64,000 nucleotides of DNA from an uncultured Collinsella sp. (GTDB taxonomy: Bacteria > Actinomycetota > Coriobacteriia > Coriobacteriales > Coriobacteriaceae). The DNA lies in contig UQLA01000011.1 of assembly GCA_900541745.1 (NCBI GenBank), forward strand, positions 1-64,000, given 5' to 3'. Made by a program: the position numbers and the translations under genes. Below, in pieces: positions 8,631 to 16,399 of this stretch. Positions within the stretch are counted from its first letter, which is position 1; each line of letters begins with the position of its first letter. The notes under the pieces were generated by a model. It searched no databases, was not told where the DNA came from, and was given only the letters and a program-made list of their open reading frames with translations.

Positions 8631-8747
8631 TGAGCGTGGATAATCTCCCGTTTTGAGCCTAGTTTCAAGCCAATAGTGGGAGATTATCCACGCTCGATTT
8701 GTAAATGTCCGAAAATCCACGCTCGTCCGTCCGGATATCCACGCTCG
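8631..8747. repeat. 117-bp intergenic repeat, copy 2
   Basis: Arms TGAGCGTGGATAATCTCCC (8631-8649) and GGGAGATTATCCACGCTCG (8678-8696) are near-perfect. They are followed by TCCGAAAATCCACGCTCGTC and a further ATCCACGCTCG. It has the same orientation and length as copy 1. Confidence 0.8.
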
Positions 8748-8777
8748 TCACGCCGCCGGCACAGCAGCAGCCGTAGC

Positions 8778-9704
8778 CTAGTGCTCCTCGCCGGCGCGGG
8801 CTAGGTCGTAGGGCGTGGTCTGGTAGACGTAGTAGTTGAGCCAGTTGGTGTAGAGCAGCTGAGCCTGGCTGCGCCAGACGTTGCGCGGCTCGGCGGTGGG
8901 GTCGTCACCTGGGAAGTAATGCGCCGGCACCTGAGGGTTGAGCCCGCGCTTCACGTCGCGCTCGTACTCCAGACGCAGCGTGTCGGTGTCGTACTCGGGA
9001 TGGCCAAAGACAAAGAAGCGGCGGCTGTCGGTCGACTTGACGATGTACAGGCCAACCTCGTCAGACACGGCCACGACCTCAAGCTGCGGCTCGGCCTCCA
9101 CGTCCTCGCGGCGCACATCGGTGTTGCGCGAATGCACGGCATAGAAGCGGTCGTCAAAGCCGCGGACCAGCGGGCTTTGCGGCTTCACCAGATAATGCTC
9201 GAACACGCCGCTCGCCTTTGCCGGCAGGTCGTGCTTCTGGATACCGTAGTGGTGGTACAGGCCGGCCTGCGCGCCCCAACAAATGTGCAGCGTAGAGTGC
9301 ACGTGCGTGGTGGACCAATCCATGATCTGGCAGAGCTCGGGCCAGTAGTCGACCTCTTCGAACGGCATCTGTTCCACCGGCGCGCCCGTGATGATCAGGC
9401 CGTCGTAGTGGATGTCGCGGATGTCGTCGAACGTGCGGTAGAACGTCTCCAGGTGGCCGGCGCTTACGTGCGTGGCCTCGTGCGTCTTGGTGCGCAGCAG
9501 GTCCACCTCCACCTGTAGCGGCGTGTTGGAGAGCTTGCGCATGATTTGCGTCTCGGTGGCGATCTTGGTGGGCATGAGGTTGAGGATGAGCACGCGCAGC
9601 GGACGGATGTCCTGGTGCAGCGCGCGGTACTCGGTCATGACAAAGATGTTCTCGCTCTCGAGCTGCGCGGCGGCAGGGAGGGCGTCGGGGATGCGAATGG
9701 GCAT
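8778..9704 (-). CDS. metA: homoserine O-acetyltransferase/succinyltransferase, MetA family
   Basis: 308 residues, full length. It acylates L-homoserine, the first committed step of methionine synthesis. The catalytic cysteine is C142 (HICWGAQAG), with H235 and E237 in FGHPEYD. Residue 111, which sets acyl-donor choice in studied MetA enzymes, is Glu (TGAPVEQMPF). Glu is associated with acetyl-CoA use, Gly with succinyl-CoA. So despite the family name I infer O-acetylation. AAGGAG lies 6 nt before the ATG. The gene stands alone, divergent from the dehydrogenase gene. No SAM or T-box riboswitch was recognised in the 200-base gap. Confidence 0.92.
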   Translation of the reverse strand: MPIRIPDALPAAAQLESENIFVMTEYRALHQDIRPLRVLILNLMPTKIATETQIMRKLSNTPLQVEVDLLRTKTHEATHVSAGHLETFYRTFDDIRDIHYDGLIITGAPVEQMPFEEVDYWPELCQIMDWSTTHVHSTLHICWGAQAGLYHHYGIQKHDLPAKASGVFEHYLVKPQSPLVRGFDDRFYAVHSRNTDVRREDVEAEPQLEVVAVSDEVGLYIVKSTDSRRFFVFGHPEYDTDTLRLEYERDVKRGLNPQVPAHYFPGDDPTAEPRNVWRSQAQLLYTNWLNYYVYQTTPYDLARAGEEH

Positions 9705-9872
9705 GGATGCTCCTTACGAGTCAGTTGCAGCTATGGTACAACGAGCAGCCCCATCCGCGCGAGCACATCGCCCAGCGATGCCGTCAGCGGCCCAAATCAC
9801 TCCAAAAGTAGAGATTAAGGCATGTCCCAAAAATCTACGGCGCTTTAGTCTAGCAAAGTGGCAGCTGGACGC

Positions 9873-9878
9873 TACAAT
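9873..9878 (+). promoter_or_regulatory. candidate -10 element of the dehydrogenase gene
   Basis: TACAAT lies 38 bases before the ATG at 9916. No good -35 box is visible at 16-18 bases further upstream, so this is tentative. Confidence 0.3.
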
Positions 9879-9915
9879 GGTTCGACGCGAAAAACTCGGC
9901 CGAAAGGATACATAT

Positions 9916-10893
9916 ATGTACCAGACGCGTAAGATCGGTGTGGTCGGCCAGGGCCACGTAGGAGCACATGTCGCCAACAGCCTGCTCATGCAGGGCATTG
10001 CCGACGAGCTGTACCTGTGCGATATCAACGAGGCCAAGGTGACGTCCGAGGTCCAGGACCTGCGCGACTCCCTTTCGTTTGTCCCGTATAACACCAAGAT
10101 CGTCAACTGCTACGACCACTACGAGGAGCTGGCCTGCTGCGACGTCATCGTCAACGCCGCCGGCAAGGTCGCGCTGGCCGCCGGCAACCGCGACGGCGAG
10201 CTGTTCTTTACCACCGACGCCGCCCGCACCTTTGCCAAGCGCATCGTCGACGCCGGCTTTGACGGCATCTTCGTAAGCATCTCCAACCCCTGCGACGTCG
10301 TGTGCACCGAGCTGTGGCACCTGACCGGCTACGACCCCAAGAAGATCATCGGCTCGGGCTGCGGCCTGGATTCCGCCCGCCTGCGCACCGAGATCTCCAA
10401 GAAGGTCGGCGTGAGCCCCAAGTCCATCGACGCCTACATGATCGGCGAGCACGGCTTTAGCCAGCTGGCCGCCTTTAAGGCCGCGACCATCGCCGGCAAG
10501 AGCCTCAACGAGCTTCAGGCCGAGAACCCCGTCAAGTACGCCTTCGACCACATGGAGGTCGAGGAGCTCGCGCGCAAGGGCGGCTATGTGACCTACCAGG
10601 GCAAGCAGTGCACCGAGTATGCCGTCGCCAACTCCGCCGCACGCGTCTGCGCCGCCGTGCTGCACAACGAGCACGCCGTGCTTTCGGCCTCCACGCTCAT
10701 GACCGGCCAGTATGGCGAGGAGGGCATCTTCACATCCCTGCCGTGCGTGATCGGCGCCGAGGGCGTCGAGGAGGTCTACACGCTCGACCTGTCCGAGTAC
10801 GAGCTCGAGGGCTTCCACAAGAGCTGCCAGCACATCCGCGACAACATCGCCCAGCTCGACTGGTGGGACGCTGAGGCCTACGACGCAAAGTAG
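9916..10893 (+). CDS. L-lactate / 2-hydroxyacid dehydrogenase (LDH-MDH family)
   Basis: 325 residues. An N-terminal Rossmann fold contains GVVGQGHVGAHVA at 8-20. Family landmarks follow: SNPCDVV, GSGCGLDSARLR and the catalytic His in GEHGFSQ. These enzymes interconvert 2-oxo and L-2-hydroxy acids with NAD(H). The usual GEHGDS is GEHGFS here, so the substrate may be pyruvate or a bulkier oxo acid such as 2-oxoisocaproate; I cannot decide. The ATG at 9916 has GAAAGGA 8 nt upstream, and the longer frame back to 9472 overlaps metA antisense and is not real. A strong terminator follows. Confidence 0.85.
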   Translation: MYQTRKIGVVGQGHVGAHVANSLLMQGIADELYLCDINEAKVTSEVQDLRDSLSFVPYNTKIVNCYDHYEELACCDVIVNAAGKVALAAGNRDGELFFTTDAARTFAKRIVDAGFDGIFVSISNPCDVVCTELWHLTGYDPKKIIGSGCGLDSARLRTEISKKVGVSPKSIDAYMIGEHGFSQLAAFKAATIAGKSLNELQAENPVKYAFDHMEVEELARKGGYVTYQGKQCTEYAVANSAARVCAAVLHNEHAVLSASTLMTGQYGEEGIFTSLPCVIGAEGVEEVYTLDLSEYELEGFHKSCQHIRDNIAQLDWWDAEAYDAK

Positions 10894-10936
10894 GCCGCTG
10901 GCTGCCGCAACCTTGCGAATCTAAGCGCGATACTAA

Positions 10937-10976
10937 GCGGGCCGCGCCGGAAATCCCCGGCGCGGCCCGCTTTTTT
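10937..10976 (+). terminator. rho-independent terminator
   Basis: GCGGGCCGCGCCGG pairs exactly with CCGGCGCGGCCCGC around AAATCC, followed by TTTTTT (10971-10976). It ends the dehydrogenase transcript. Confidence 0.9.
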
Positions 10977-11000
10977 GACTCACGCAGCGCCCTTGCGAAT

Positions 11001-11182
11001 CGAAGGTGAATACTTTTCCGCGAAGTGAACGAGCAAAAACGAGCCCCCGAAGCATCGGCACTTTTCAGACGCCGTTTCCTGCGGTTTCGCCGAGTTTTTC
11101 CTGCGGTTTTGCCGTCAAAAAGTGTGGATGCTTCGGGGGTCCAAAATAGGTCGTTCACTTCGCGGAAAAGTATTCACCTTCG
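11001..11182. repeat. nested long inverted repeat (32-bp perfect outer arms)
   Basis: The outer arms 11001-11032 and 11151-11182 are perfect 32-bp complements (CGAAGGTGAATACTTTTCCG...). The inner arms CCCCCGAAGCATC (11044-11056) and GATGCTTCGGGGG (11127-11139) are also perfect. Between them lies a tandem repeat of TTTCCTGCGGTTT. It fills the gap between convergent genes. No open frame or transposase is inside. Confidence 0.9.
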
Positions 11183-11271
11183 TTTTCGCGCAGACACGAA
11201 TCCGGCCGCCACAACGCAAAACGGGGCCCGCGCGCAGCGCAGACCCCGTCAAAAAAGATAATTCCCGGTAC

Positions 11272-12240
11272 CTAGTACTGCTCGATGCCCATGTAGCGAC
11301 GAACCTCGGGGCTGTGGTCGAAGACCTTGCCGCGCGCGGCGCGCAGCTCGCAGCTCATGTTGTAGAAGAAGATCGGCTCCAGGTACGAACGCACGCTGGC
11401 GGGCACGTCGCCCACGCCGTACTCGAGCGCGTCGAGCACCATGATCGTGTCGGTGTGCGTGTTGAGGAACGCAAGAGCGCGCTCCTCCATGGGACGGCAC
11501 TCGCCCGCGCCAAGCTGCACAAAGTAGAACACGCCGGGCTCGGTGGCTTCGAACGGGCCGTGGAAGTACTCGCCGGAGTGAATATAGCAGCAGTGCTGCC
11601 ACTGCATCTCCATGAGCGAGCAGATGGCCATAGCGTAGGTCTGGCTAAAGTTGGGGCCGGATCCCAGGATATAGAAAAACTTGTGCTGCTGGCAGAGCTC
11701 GGCAAAGCGGGCGCCCAGCTCGGCGTTGACCTTCTCGCGGGCGGCGGGCAGCAGTGCATCCATCTGCTTGAGGCCCTCGTACATGTCGGCAAGTGCCTCG
11801 TAGCCTTCCTGCTGGTCGAGCAGCTCGGCGGCGATCAGAGCGCCGATGCCCTGAGGCACCTCGGCCTGCGACACGCCCTCGCCCCAGGGGTAAACCCAGG
11901 TGGCCCACTTGCCGTTGTCGATCTTGGAGCCCTCGCAGTCGGTGAGGGCAACGACCTCGGCGCCGGCAGCCAACGCCATCTCGCAGCCGTCGACGACCTC
12001 CTGCGTGTTGCCGCTGTGGCTGCAGGCAATAACGAGCGACTTCGGCCCTAGGCTCTTGGGGGCCATCAGGCAAAACTCGCGTGCCGTGTAGACCGTCGAG
12101 GTAAACGTGGTGGCCTCGCGCTTGAGCAGCTCGTTGGCCGGCATCAGGTCGATCATCGAACCGCCGCAAGCGATCCAAAAGACATTCTCGATCTTGCCCT
12201 TGCGCTCAATGATTTCCTGAACCAGATCATGTGCGTTCAT
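11272..12240 (-). CDS. SIS-domain sugar-phosphate deglycase/isomerase-like protein
   Basis: 322 residues with two SIS folds. Phosphosugar-binding motifs are WIACGGSMIDL near the N-terminus and CSHSGNTQE in the middle of the first domain; the second domain holds SGEYFHGPFE, the loop found in FrlB/GfrF-type fructosamine-6-phosphate deglycases and GlmS-like isomerases. It probably acts in the cytoplasm on a phosphorylated amino-sugar or Amadori compound. GGAGG lies 9 nt before the ATG. It follows a GntR gene in the same direction, with a 144-base gap containing repeated GTTCTAT words, so that regulator probably controls it. Confidence 0.8.
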   Translation of the reverse strand: MNAHDLVQEIIERKGKIENVFWIACGGSMIDLMPANELLKREATTFTSTVYTAREFCLMAPKSLGPKSLVIACSHSGNTQEVVDGCEMALAAGAEVVALTDCEGSKIDNGKWATWVYPWGEGVSQAEVPQGIGALIAAELLDQQEGYEALADMYEGLKQMDALLPAAREKVNAELGARFAELCQQHKFFYILGSGPNFSQTYAMAICSLMEMQWQHCCYIHSGEYFHGPFEATEPGVFYFVQLGAGECRPMEERALAFLNTHTDTIMVLDALEYGVGDVPASVRSYLEPIFFYNMSCELRAARGKVFDHSPEVRRYMGIEQY

Positions 12241-12296
12241 CCTGATGTTCCTCCTTGTGGGGCGGCTTTGAGCGACGGCAGCCCGTACCTGCTGTC

Positions 12297-12375
12297 GTTC
12301 TATGTTGTCCTATTTATAACACGTGCAACAACGCCCGTGAAGTCATCTCGGCAAATTTGTTCTATGTTGTTCTAT
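12297..12375. promoter_or_regulatory. direct-repeat operator candidates before the SIS gene
   Basis: GTTCTATGTTGTCCTAT (12297-12313) and GTTCTATGTTGTTCTAT (12359-12375) differ at one base and are 62 bases apart. They lie between the GntR gene and the SIS gene. I infer that the adjacent GntR protein binds them. Confidence 0.5.
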
Positions 12376-12384
12376 CTGTGGACG

Positions 12385-13149
12385 TTAGATGTCGAAGACG
12401 TAGCGCGAGCCCACGATCTTTTGGCGTCCGAGCAGCAAGGGCCGCTCGTCCTCATCGGTAAAGTAAGCCTCCATATAGAAGAGCGGCTCGCCGACCGGCA
12501 CCTCCAGCAGCGGGGCCGCTTGAGCATCGGCAAGCGCAATCTCCACGGTGCAGGGGTCGGACTTGAGCGGCGCGCGGCCCGAATGCTCAGCAACGAGCGC
12601 AAAGATCGAGTTATCGGTGAGGTCCTCGTCGGCCAGCGTCTGCAGGTAGGGATGGTCGGCCAGCACAAAGGCGTTGTTCTCGAGCATAACGGGCACGCCA
12701 TCTGCCGTGCGCACGCGCTCGACCACGATGAGCTCGCAGCCGGGCTCCACGCCAAAGAACGCCGCATCCTCGCGCGTCGCCGCGACCACCGTGCGCGACA
12801 CCAGACGCGCGCCCGGCACCATGTCGTTGGCAGCGCAACCCTCAGAAAAGCTCTGAACGTCACCCTTCTGGCGAATCTTGCGTTTGAGCTTGGGAGCGCA
12901 CACAAAGGTACCCCTCCCCTGCTGGCGGCTGAGATACCCCGCGCGCGACAGCTCCTCAATGGCACGGCGCACAGTGATGCGCCCCACGCCGTAGGACTTC
13001 GCGAGCTCCATCTCGGCAGGGATGCGCGAGCCGGCTGCGTACACGCCGCGCGCGATCTCGCCCTTTAGGTCGTCCATGACCTGCTGGTACAGCGGCACGG
13101 CGGACACCTCGGCTCGCTCGGAACGTTCGGTCTTGCTATCGGCTACCAT
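12385..13149 (-). CDS. GntR-family transcriptional regulator with UTRA domain (first)
   Basis: 254 residues. A winged-helix GntR head spans about 18-85 (PLYQQVMDDLKGEIARGVY, then GVGRITVRRAIEELSRAGYL and QQGRGTFV). A UTRA effector domain follows to the C-terminus, ending GRQKIVGSRYVFDI. UTRA domains bind sugar phosphates or similar ligands that release the repressor. It starts 2 bases after the recQ stop, with GGAG inside the recQ end, so it may be cotranscribed with recQ; the next gene is a SIS protein. The target is inferred to be that SIS gene. Confidence 0.88.
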   Translation of the reverse strand: MVADSKTERSERAEVSAVPLYQQVMDDLKGEIARGVYAAGSRIPAEMELAKSYGVGRITVRRAIEELSRAGYLSRQQGRGTFVCAPKLKRKIRQKGDVQSFSEGCAANDMVPGARLVSRTVVAATREDAAFFGVEPGCELIVVERVRTADGVPVMLENNAFVLADHPYLQTLADEDLTDNSIFALVAEHSGRAPLKSDPCTVEIALADAQAAPLLEVPVGEPLFYMEAYFTDEDERPLLLGRQKIVGSRYVFDI

Positions 13150-13151
13150 CG

Positions 13152-15128
13152 TTACGCTCCATCCCGCGCATGCTCGGACTCAAATTCTTCAATCGCCGTC
13201 ATAAACTGCTCGCCAAAGGCGTCGGCCTTTTTCTCGCCAATGCCGTTGACCTGGATCAGCTCGTCGCGTGTCTGCGGGCGCAAGCGGCACAGGCCGCGCA
13301 GGGCCTTGTCGGAAAAGACCATGTACGGCGCCATCTCCAGCTCGGTCGAGATCTCCTTGCGAAGGGCACGCAGGCGTTCGAACAGCTCGGCATCGTCGCC
13401 AACGCGCGGGCGCTGATCCAGCTCGGCCTCCTCGCGCAACAGATCGACGGCACGGCGGGCGCGGGCCGAGGCCTTGCGCTTGGACGCGCGACGCTTAACG
13501 GTAAAGGCGAACGCCTCGTCCTCGACCTCGGTGGCACGCGGGCCCAGCCCCACGACCGGGTACTGCCCCTGCGAGGTGGCCAAGTAACCGCGGCCGCACA
13601 GCTGGCCGATGATGTCCTTGATGCGCCCGACTGATTCGCTCGACAGCTCACCGTAGCCGCGGTCCTCGTCCAGATGCATCTGGCGAATGCGCTCGGTGTT
13701 GCCGCCGTGAAGCACATCGGCGATGAGCGACTTGCCAAAGCGCATAGGACGCGTGGCCACATAACGCACAGCGGCGCGGGCCATATCGGTGACATCCTCG
13801 ACCTCGAACTGCGTGAGACAGTTGCTGCAGTTGCCGCAGCCCTCGGCGTCGTCTGCCGTGCCGCCCGCGGCGGCTGCCGCATGCTCGGTCGCGGCCTCGT
13901 CACCAAAGTAGCGCAGCATGTATTCGCGCAGGCAGCCGGTGGTATTGCAGTAGCCCTCCATCTGGCTGAGCAGGCGATAACGGTTCTGGAGCGCCCACGC
14001 GCGCTGCTCATCGTCGAGCGCCTCATCGGCAGCATCGCCTCGGTCGATCAGAAAGCGGCGCATGCGAAAATCGTTACCGTTCCACAGCAAGTGACAGCTT
14101 GCCGGATCGCCATCGCGGCCGGCGCGGCCTGCCTCCTGGTAGTAGGCCTCGATGCTCTCGGGCACGTTGTTGTGAATCACGTAGCGCACGTTGGGCTTGT
14201 CGATGCCCATGCCAAAGGCGTTGGTGGCAACCATCACCTGAATGTCGTCGTCGATAAAGGCGCGCTGGCTCTGGCGGCGAGCGTCGTTGCCCATGCCGGC
14301 GTGATAACGGCCAACGCGAATGCCGCTGGGGTCCAGCGCCTCGGCAAGCTCCGCGGCCAGCGCGTCGACCGTCTTGCGGGTCGAGCAATACACGATACCG
14401 CTCTCGCTCGAATGCGCGATCACGTAGTCGCGCACCCACGCGGCCTTGGCCTTGTCGCCCATCTCTTCGCAACCAAAGTAGAGGTTCTTGCGATCGAAGC
14501 CCGTCACCACCGTCGCCGGGTTTTGCAGGCCGAGCATCTGCTGAATGTCCGCACGCACGCGCTCGGTCGCCGTCGCCGTAAAGGCCGCCACGATCGGGCG
14601 TCGCGGCAGGGAATCGATAAACTCGCGAATCTGCAGGTAGGCGGGGCGGAAATCCTGGCCCCATTGGCTTACGCAGTGGGCCTCGTCAATGGCCACGAGC
14701 GGAACGCCGATGCCGTCGTCGGCCGCGGCTTCCTGCGCAAAAGCTAAAAAGCGCGGCTCGAGCAGGCGCTCGGGCGCCACATACATAAGCTGGTAGCGAC
14801 CCTCGCGCGCCCGCTTGAGCACGGTGTTTTGCTGGGCCGGGGTAAGGCTTGAGTTGAGATAGCTGGGTCGCGCACCCGCCGCGAGCAACGCACGGGTCTG
14901 GTCCTCCATAAGCGACAGCAGCGGACTCACCACAAAGGTGATGCCGGGCAGCATGAGCGCGGGCACCTGGTAGCAAATGGACTTGCCGGCGCCCGTGGGC
15001 ATAACACCCAGCGCATCACGACCGGCAAGGATCGCATCGACCATGCGGTCCTGTCCCGGGCGAAACGAGGTGTAGCCAAAATAGGCGCCGAGCGTGTCGA
15101 GCGCCATCTGCTGCATGCTATCGGTCAT
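13152..15128 (-). CDS. recQ: ATP-dependent DNA helicase RecQ
   Basis: 658 residues. Helicase motifs are clear: Walker A PTGAGKS at 44-50, DEAH at 148-151 followed by CVSQWGQDFR, and motif VI with QEAGRAGRDG. The zinc cysteines of the RecQ-Ct domain are in CNTTGCLREY and CGNCSNC. An RQC winged helix and a C-terminal HRDC domain (LRKEISTELEMAPYMVFSD...) follow. RecQ unwinds DNA 3'-5' in recombination and repair. TTAGGA precedes the ATG. The regulator gene begins 2 bases after its stop. Confidence 0.93.
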   Translation of the reverse strand: MTDSMQQMALDTLGAYFGYTSFRPGQDRMVDAILAGRDALGVMPTGAGKSICYQVPALMLPGITFVVSPLLSLMEDQTRALLAAGARPSYLNSSLTPAQQNTVLKRAREGRYQLMYVAPERLLEPRFLAFAQEAAADDGIGVPLVAIDEAHCVSQWGQDFRPAYLQIREFIDSLPRRPIVAAFTATATERVRADIQQMLGLQNPATVVTGFDRKNLYFGCEEMGDKAKAAWVRDYVIAHSSESGIVYCSTRKTVDALAAELAEALDPSGIRVGRYHAGMGNDARRQSQRAFIDDDIQVMVATNAFGMGIDKPNVRYVIHNNVPESIEAYYQEAGRAGRDGDPASCHLLWNGNDFRMRRFLIDRGDAADEALDDEQRAWALQNRYRLLSQMEGYCNTTGCLREYMLRYFGDEAATEHAAAAAGGTADDAEGCGNCSNCLTQFEVEDVTDMARAAVRYVATRPMRFGKSLIADVLHGGNTERIRQMHLDEDRGYGELSSESVGRIKDIIGQLCGRGYLATSQGQYPVVGLGPRATEVEDEAFAFTVKRRASKRKASARARRAVDLLREEAELDQRPRVGDDAELFERLRALRKEISTELEMAPYMVFSDKALRGLCRLRPQTRDELIQVNGIGEKKADAFGEQFMTAIEEFESEHARDGA

Positions 15129-15204
15129 GGTTTCCTAACGTTCAAGTCATCTGCCGCCGATTATACGCCGCCACGCGGACAGCAGCACACGGCCGCCGCC
15201 CAGA
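15129..15204. other. recQ upstream region
   Basis: A short stretch that must include the recQ promoter. No LexA-type site was seen. Confidence 0.3.
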
Positions 15205-15283
15205 CTAGTCGTTTAAGAACGCCCCCAACGGCTAAGGAGTGTCCCCAGGTGCCGGCAGAAAAGGAACGTCCCCAAGTGCCGGC
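15205..15283. repeat. repeat family C (CTAGTCGTTTAAGAACG / GTCCCCAAGTGCCGGC)
   Basis: CTAGTCGTTTAAGAACGCCC at 15205 is repeated at 61796 with one change nearby. GTCCCCAGGTGCCGGC (15241-15256) and GTCCCCAAGTGCCGGC (15268-15283) are tandem words; the latter also occurs at 61751. It is non-coding. Confidence 0.7.
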
Positions 15284-15452
15284 CCGGCAACGCCGATGTT
15301 TTGGCAATGTCAGCGAAAGCCCGCCAGAGCGAGCAAGGTGCCTTGAAACGAGGCGGCATTGACCTTCTGGTCATGCCGCCGAAGCTGAAAGGCAGATTGC
15401 CGCTCTGGCGGGCTTGCAGCGTCGGCCGGTCCGCCGTTCGTCAGAACGGCGG
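15284..15452. repeat. structured intergenic element with nested stems
   Basis: AGCCCGCCAGAGCG (15318-15331) pairs perfectly with CGCTCTGGCGGGCT (15401-15414). Inside, GGCGGCATTGACC (15352-15364) pairs with GGTCATGCCGCC (15369-15380), with one bulge. A separate perfect hairpin, CCGCCGTTC/GAACGGCGG, lies at 15431-15452. It could be an RNA structure downstream of the GntR gene or a mobile repeat. No T-run follows on either strand. Confidence 0.6.
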
Positions 15453-15460
15453 AACCAACC

Positions 15461-16180
15461 CTACATCACCATAACGTAGCGCGATCCCACGTAGTACTGC
15501 TTACCCATCAGGACCGGCTCTCCATTGGGACCGGTAAAGCTGGCACGCAGGTTGAGCAGCGGATCGTGCGGAGCAATGCCCAACTCGGCCGCCTGCTCGG
15601 TATTGGCACGAACGGCCTCGACCGTGCGGTAGCCAACCGAGACAATCGGCGTTCCGCCAACACGCTCGACCTCGGCAAAAATCGACTTGTCCTCAAGATC
15701 GGCCGTCAACAGCTCACGGTAGGCGTCAAACGGCACGAAGATGTTCTCCTCAAAGATGGGCTCGCCGTCGGCTGTACGCACGCGCTTAATATGCAGCAGC
15801 AGCGCGTCCTTTTGCAGGCCAAAGAACTCCATCTCGTTTTGACGTGCCGGCACAATCTGGCGATCGACCACATGCGCGCCCGCCTTCATGCCATTATCGG
15901 CACACAGCGCGGTAAACGTCTGCAGCGTCGAAGCGTGGAACTGGCGGTTGATGTGCGGCGTGGAGACAAAGGTGCCACGGCCCTGCTGCTTAACCAGGTA
16001 GCCATCGGAGCACAGCTCCTCGACGGCGCGGCGCACCGTAATGCGGCTCACGTCGTACTGCTCGGCTAGCTCAAGCTCGGACGGAATACGCTCCTTGGGT
16101 GCATAAACACCTTTCTCGATCGCGTCCTTGATTTCGTCGTAAATCTGCTGGTAAAGCGGTGCATTTTTGGGCGTAGGCAT
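15461..16180 (-). CDS. GntR-family transcriptional regulator with UTRA domain (second)
   Basis: 239 residues. The GntR winged helix is at about 8-75 (PLYQQIYDEIKDAIEKGVY, DVSRITVRRAVEELCSDGYL, QQGRGTFVSTP). The UTRA domain then ends in GKQYYVGSRYVMVM, close in sequence to the first GntR regulator. Its promoter region carries TATATAACGTCTAG (16221-16234), a near copy of sites in front of the PTS genes and the EamA permease. I infer it controls itself and those genes. The ribosome site is weak, so the start is less certain. Confidence 0.88.
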   Translation of the reverse strand: MPTPKNAPLYQQIYDEIKDAIEKGVYAPKERIPSELELAEQYDVSRITVRRAVEELCSDGYLVKQQGRGTFVSTPHINRQFHASTLQTFTALCADNGMKAGAHVVDRQIVPARQNEMEFFGLQKDALLLHIKRVRTADGEPIFEENIFVPFDAYRELLTADLEDKSIFAEVERVGGTPIVSVGYRTVEAVRANTEQAAELGIAPHDPLLNLRASFTGPNGEPVLMGKQYYVGSRYVMVM

Positions 16181-16220
16181 ATCTAATCACTCTTATCGAA
16201 ATATTGAAATAACTAATACG

Positions 16221-16234
16221 TATATAACGTCTAG
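16221..16234. promoter_or_regulatory. TATAACG-type operator, GntR gene copy
   Basis: TATATAACGTCTAG, 41 bases upstream of the GntR start. It shares TATAACGTCT with 22292-22309, and the reverse complement of 23568-23589 matches it too. It also overlaps a plausible -10 (TATATA). Confidence 0.5.
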
Positions 16235-16273
16235 TTTCATGTTACCTCATATTGATAAAACGATACACCCTCC

Positions 16274-16322
16274 CTACCAAAAAGCGACAGCTTCATTTTG
16301 GTAGGTTTTATCTGGGCAAACG
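16274..16322. repeat. hairpin repeat, family B
   Basis: CTACCAAAAAGCGACAG and TTCATTTTGGTAGG form a stem, followed by TTTTATCTGGGCAAACG. This is the family at 6539-6592 in the opposite orientation. Confidence 0.7.
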
Positions 16323-16399
16323 AGAGCCTCTAAAAAGCAACGGGGCTTTCGAGGGGCTCATGCTGATGGGTTGCCTCAGGCCGGCAAAATGCCAAAACC

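Noticed and set aside
9705..9915. Possible methionine riboswitch upstream of metA
   Set aside because: I searched by eye for SAM and T-box features and saw no conserved core or terminator pair.
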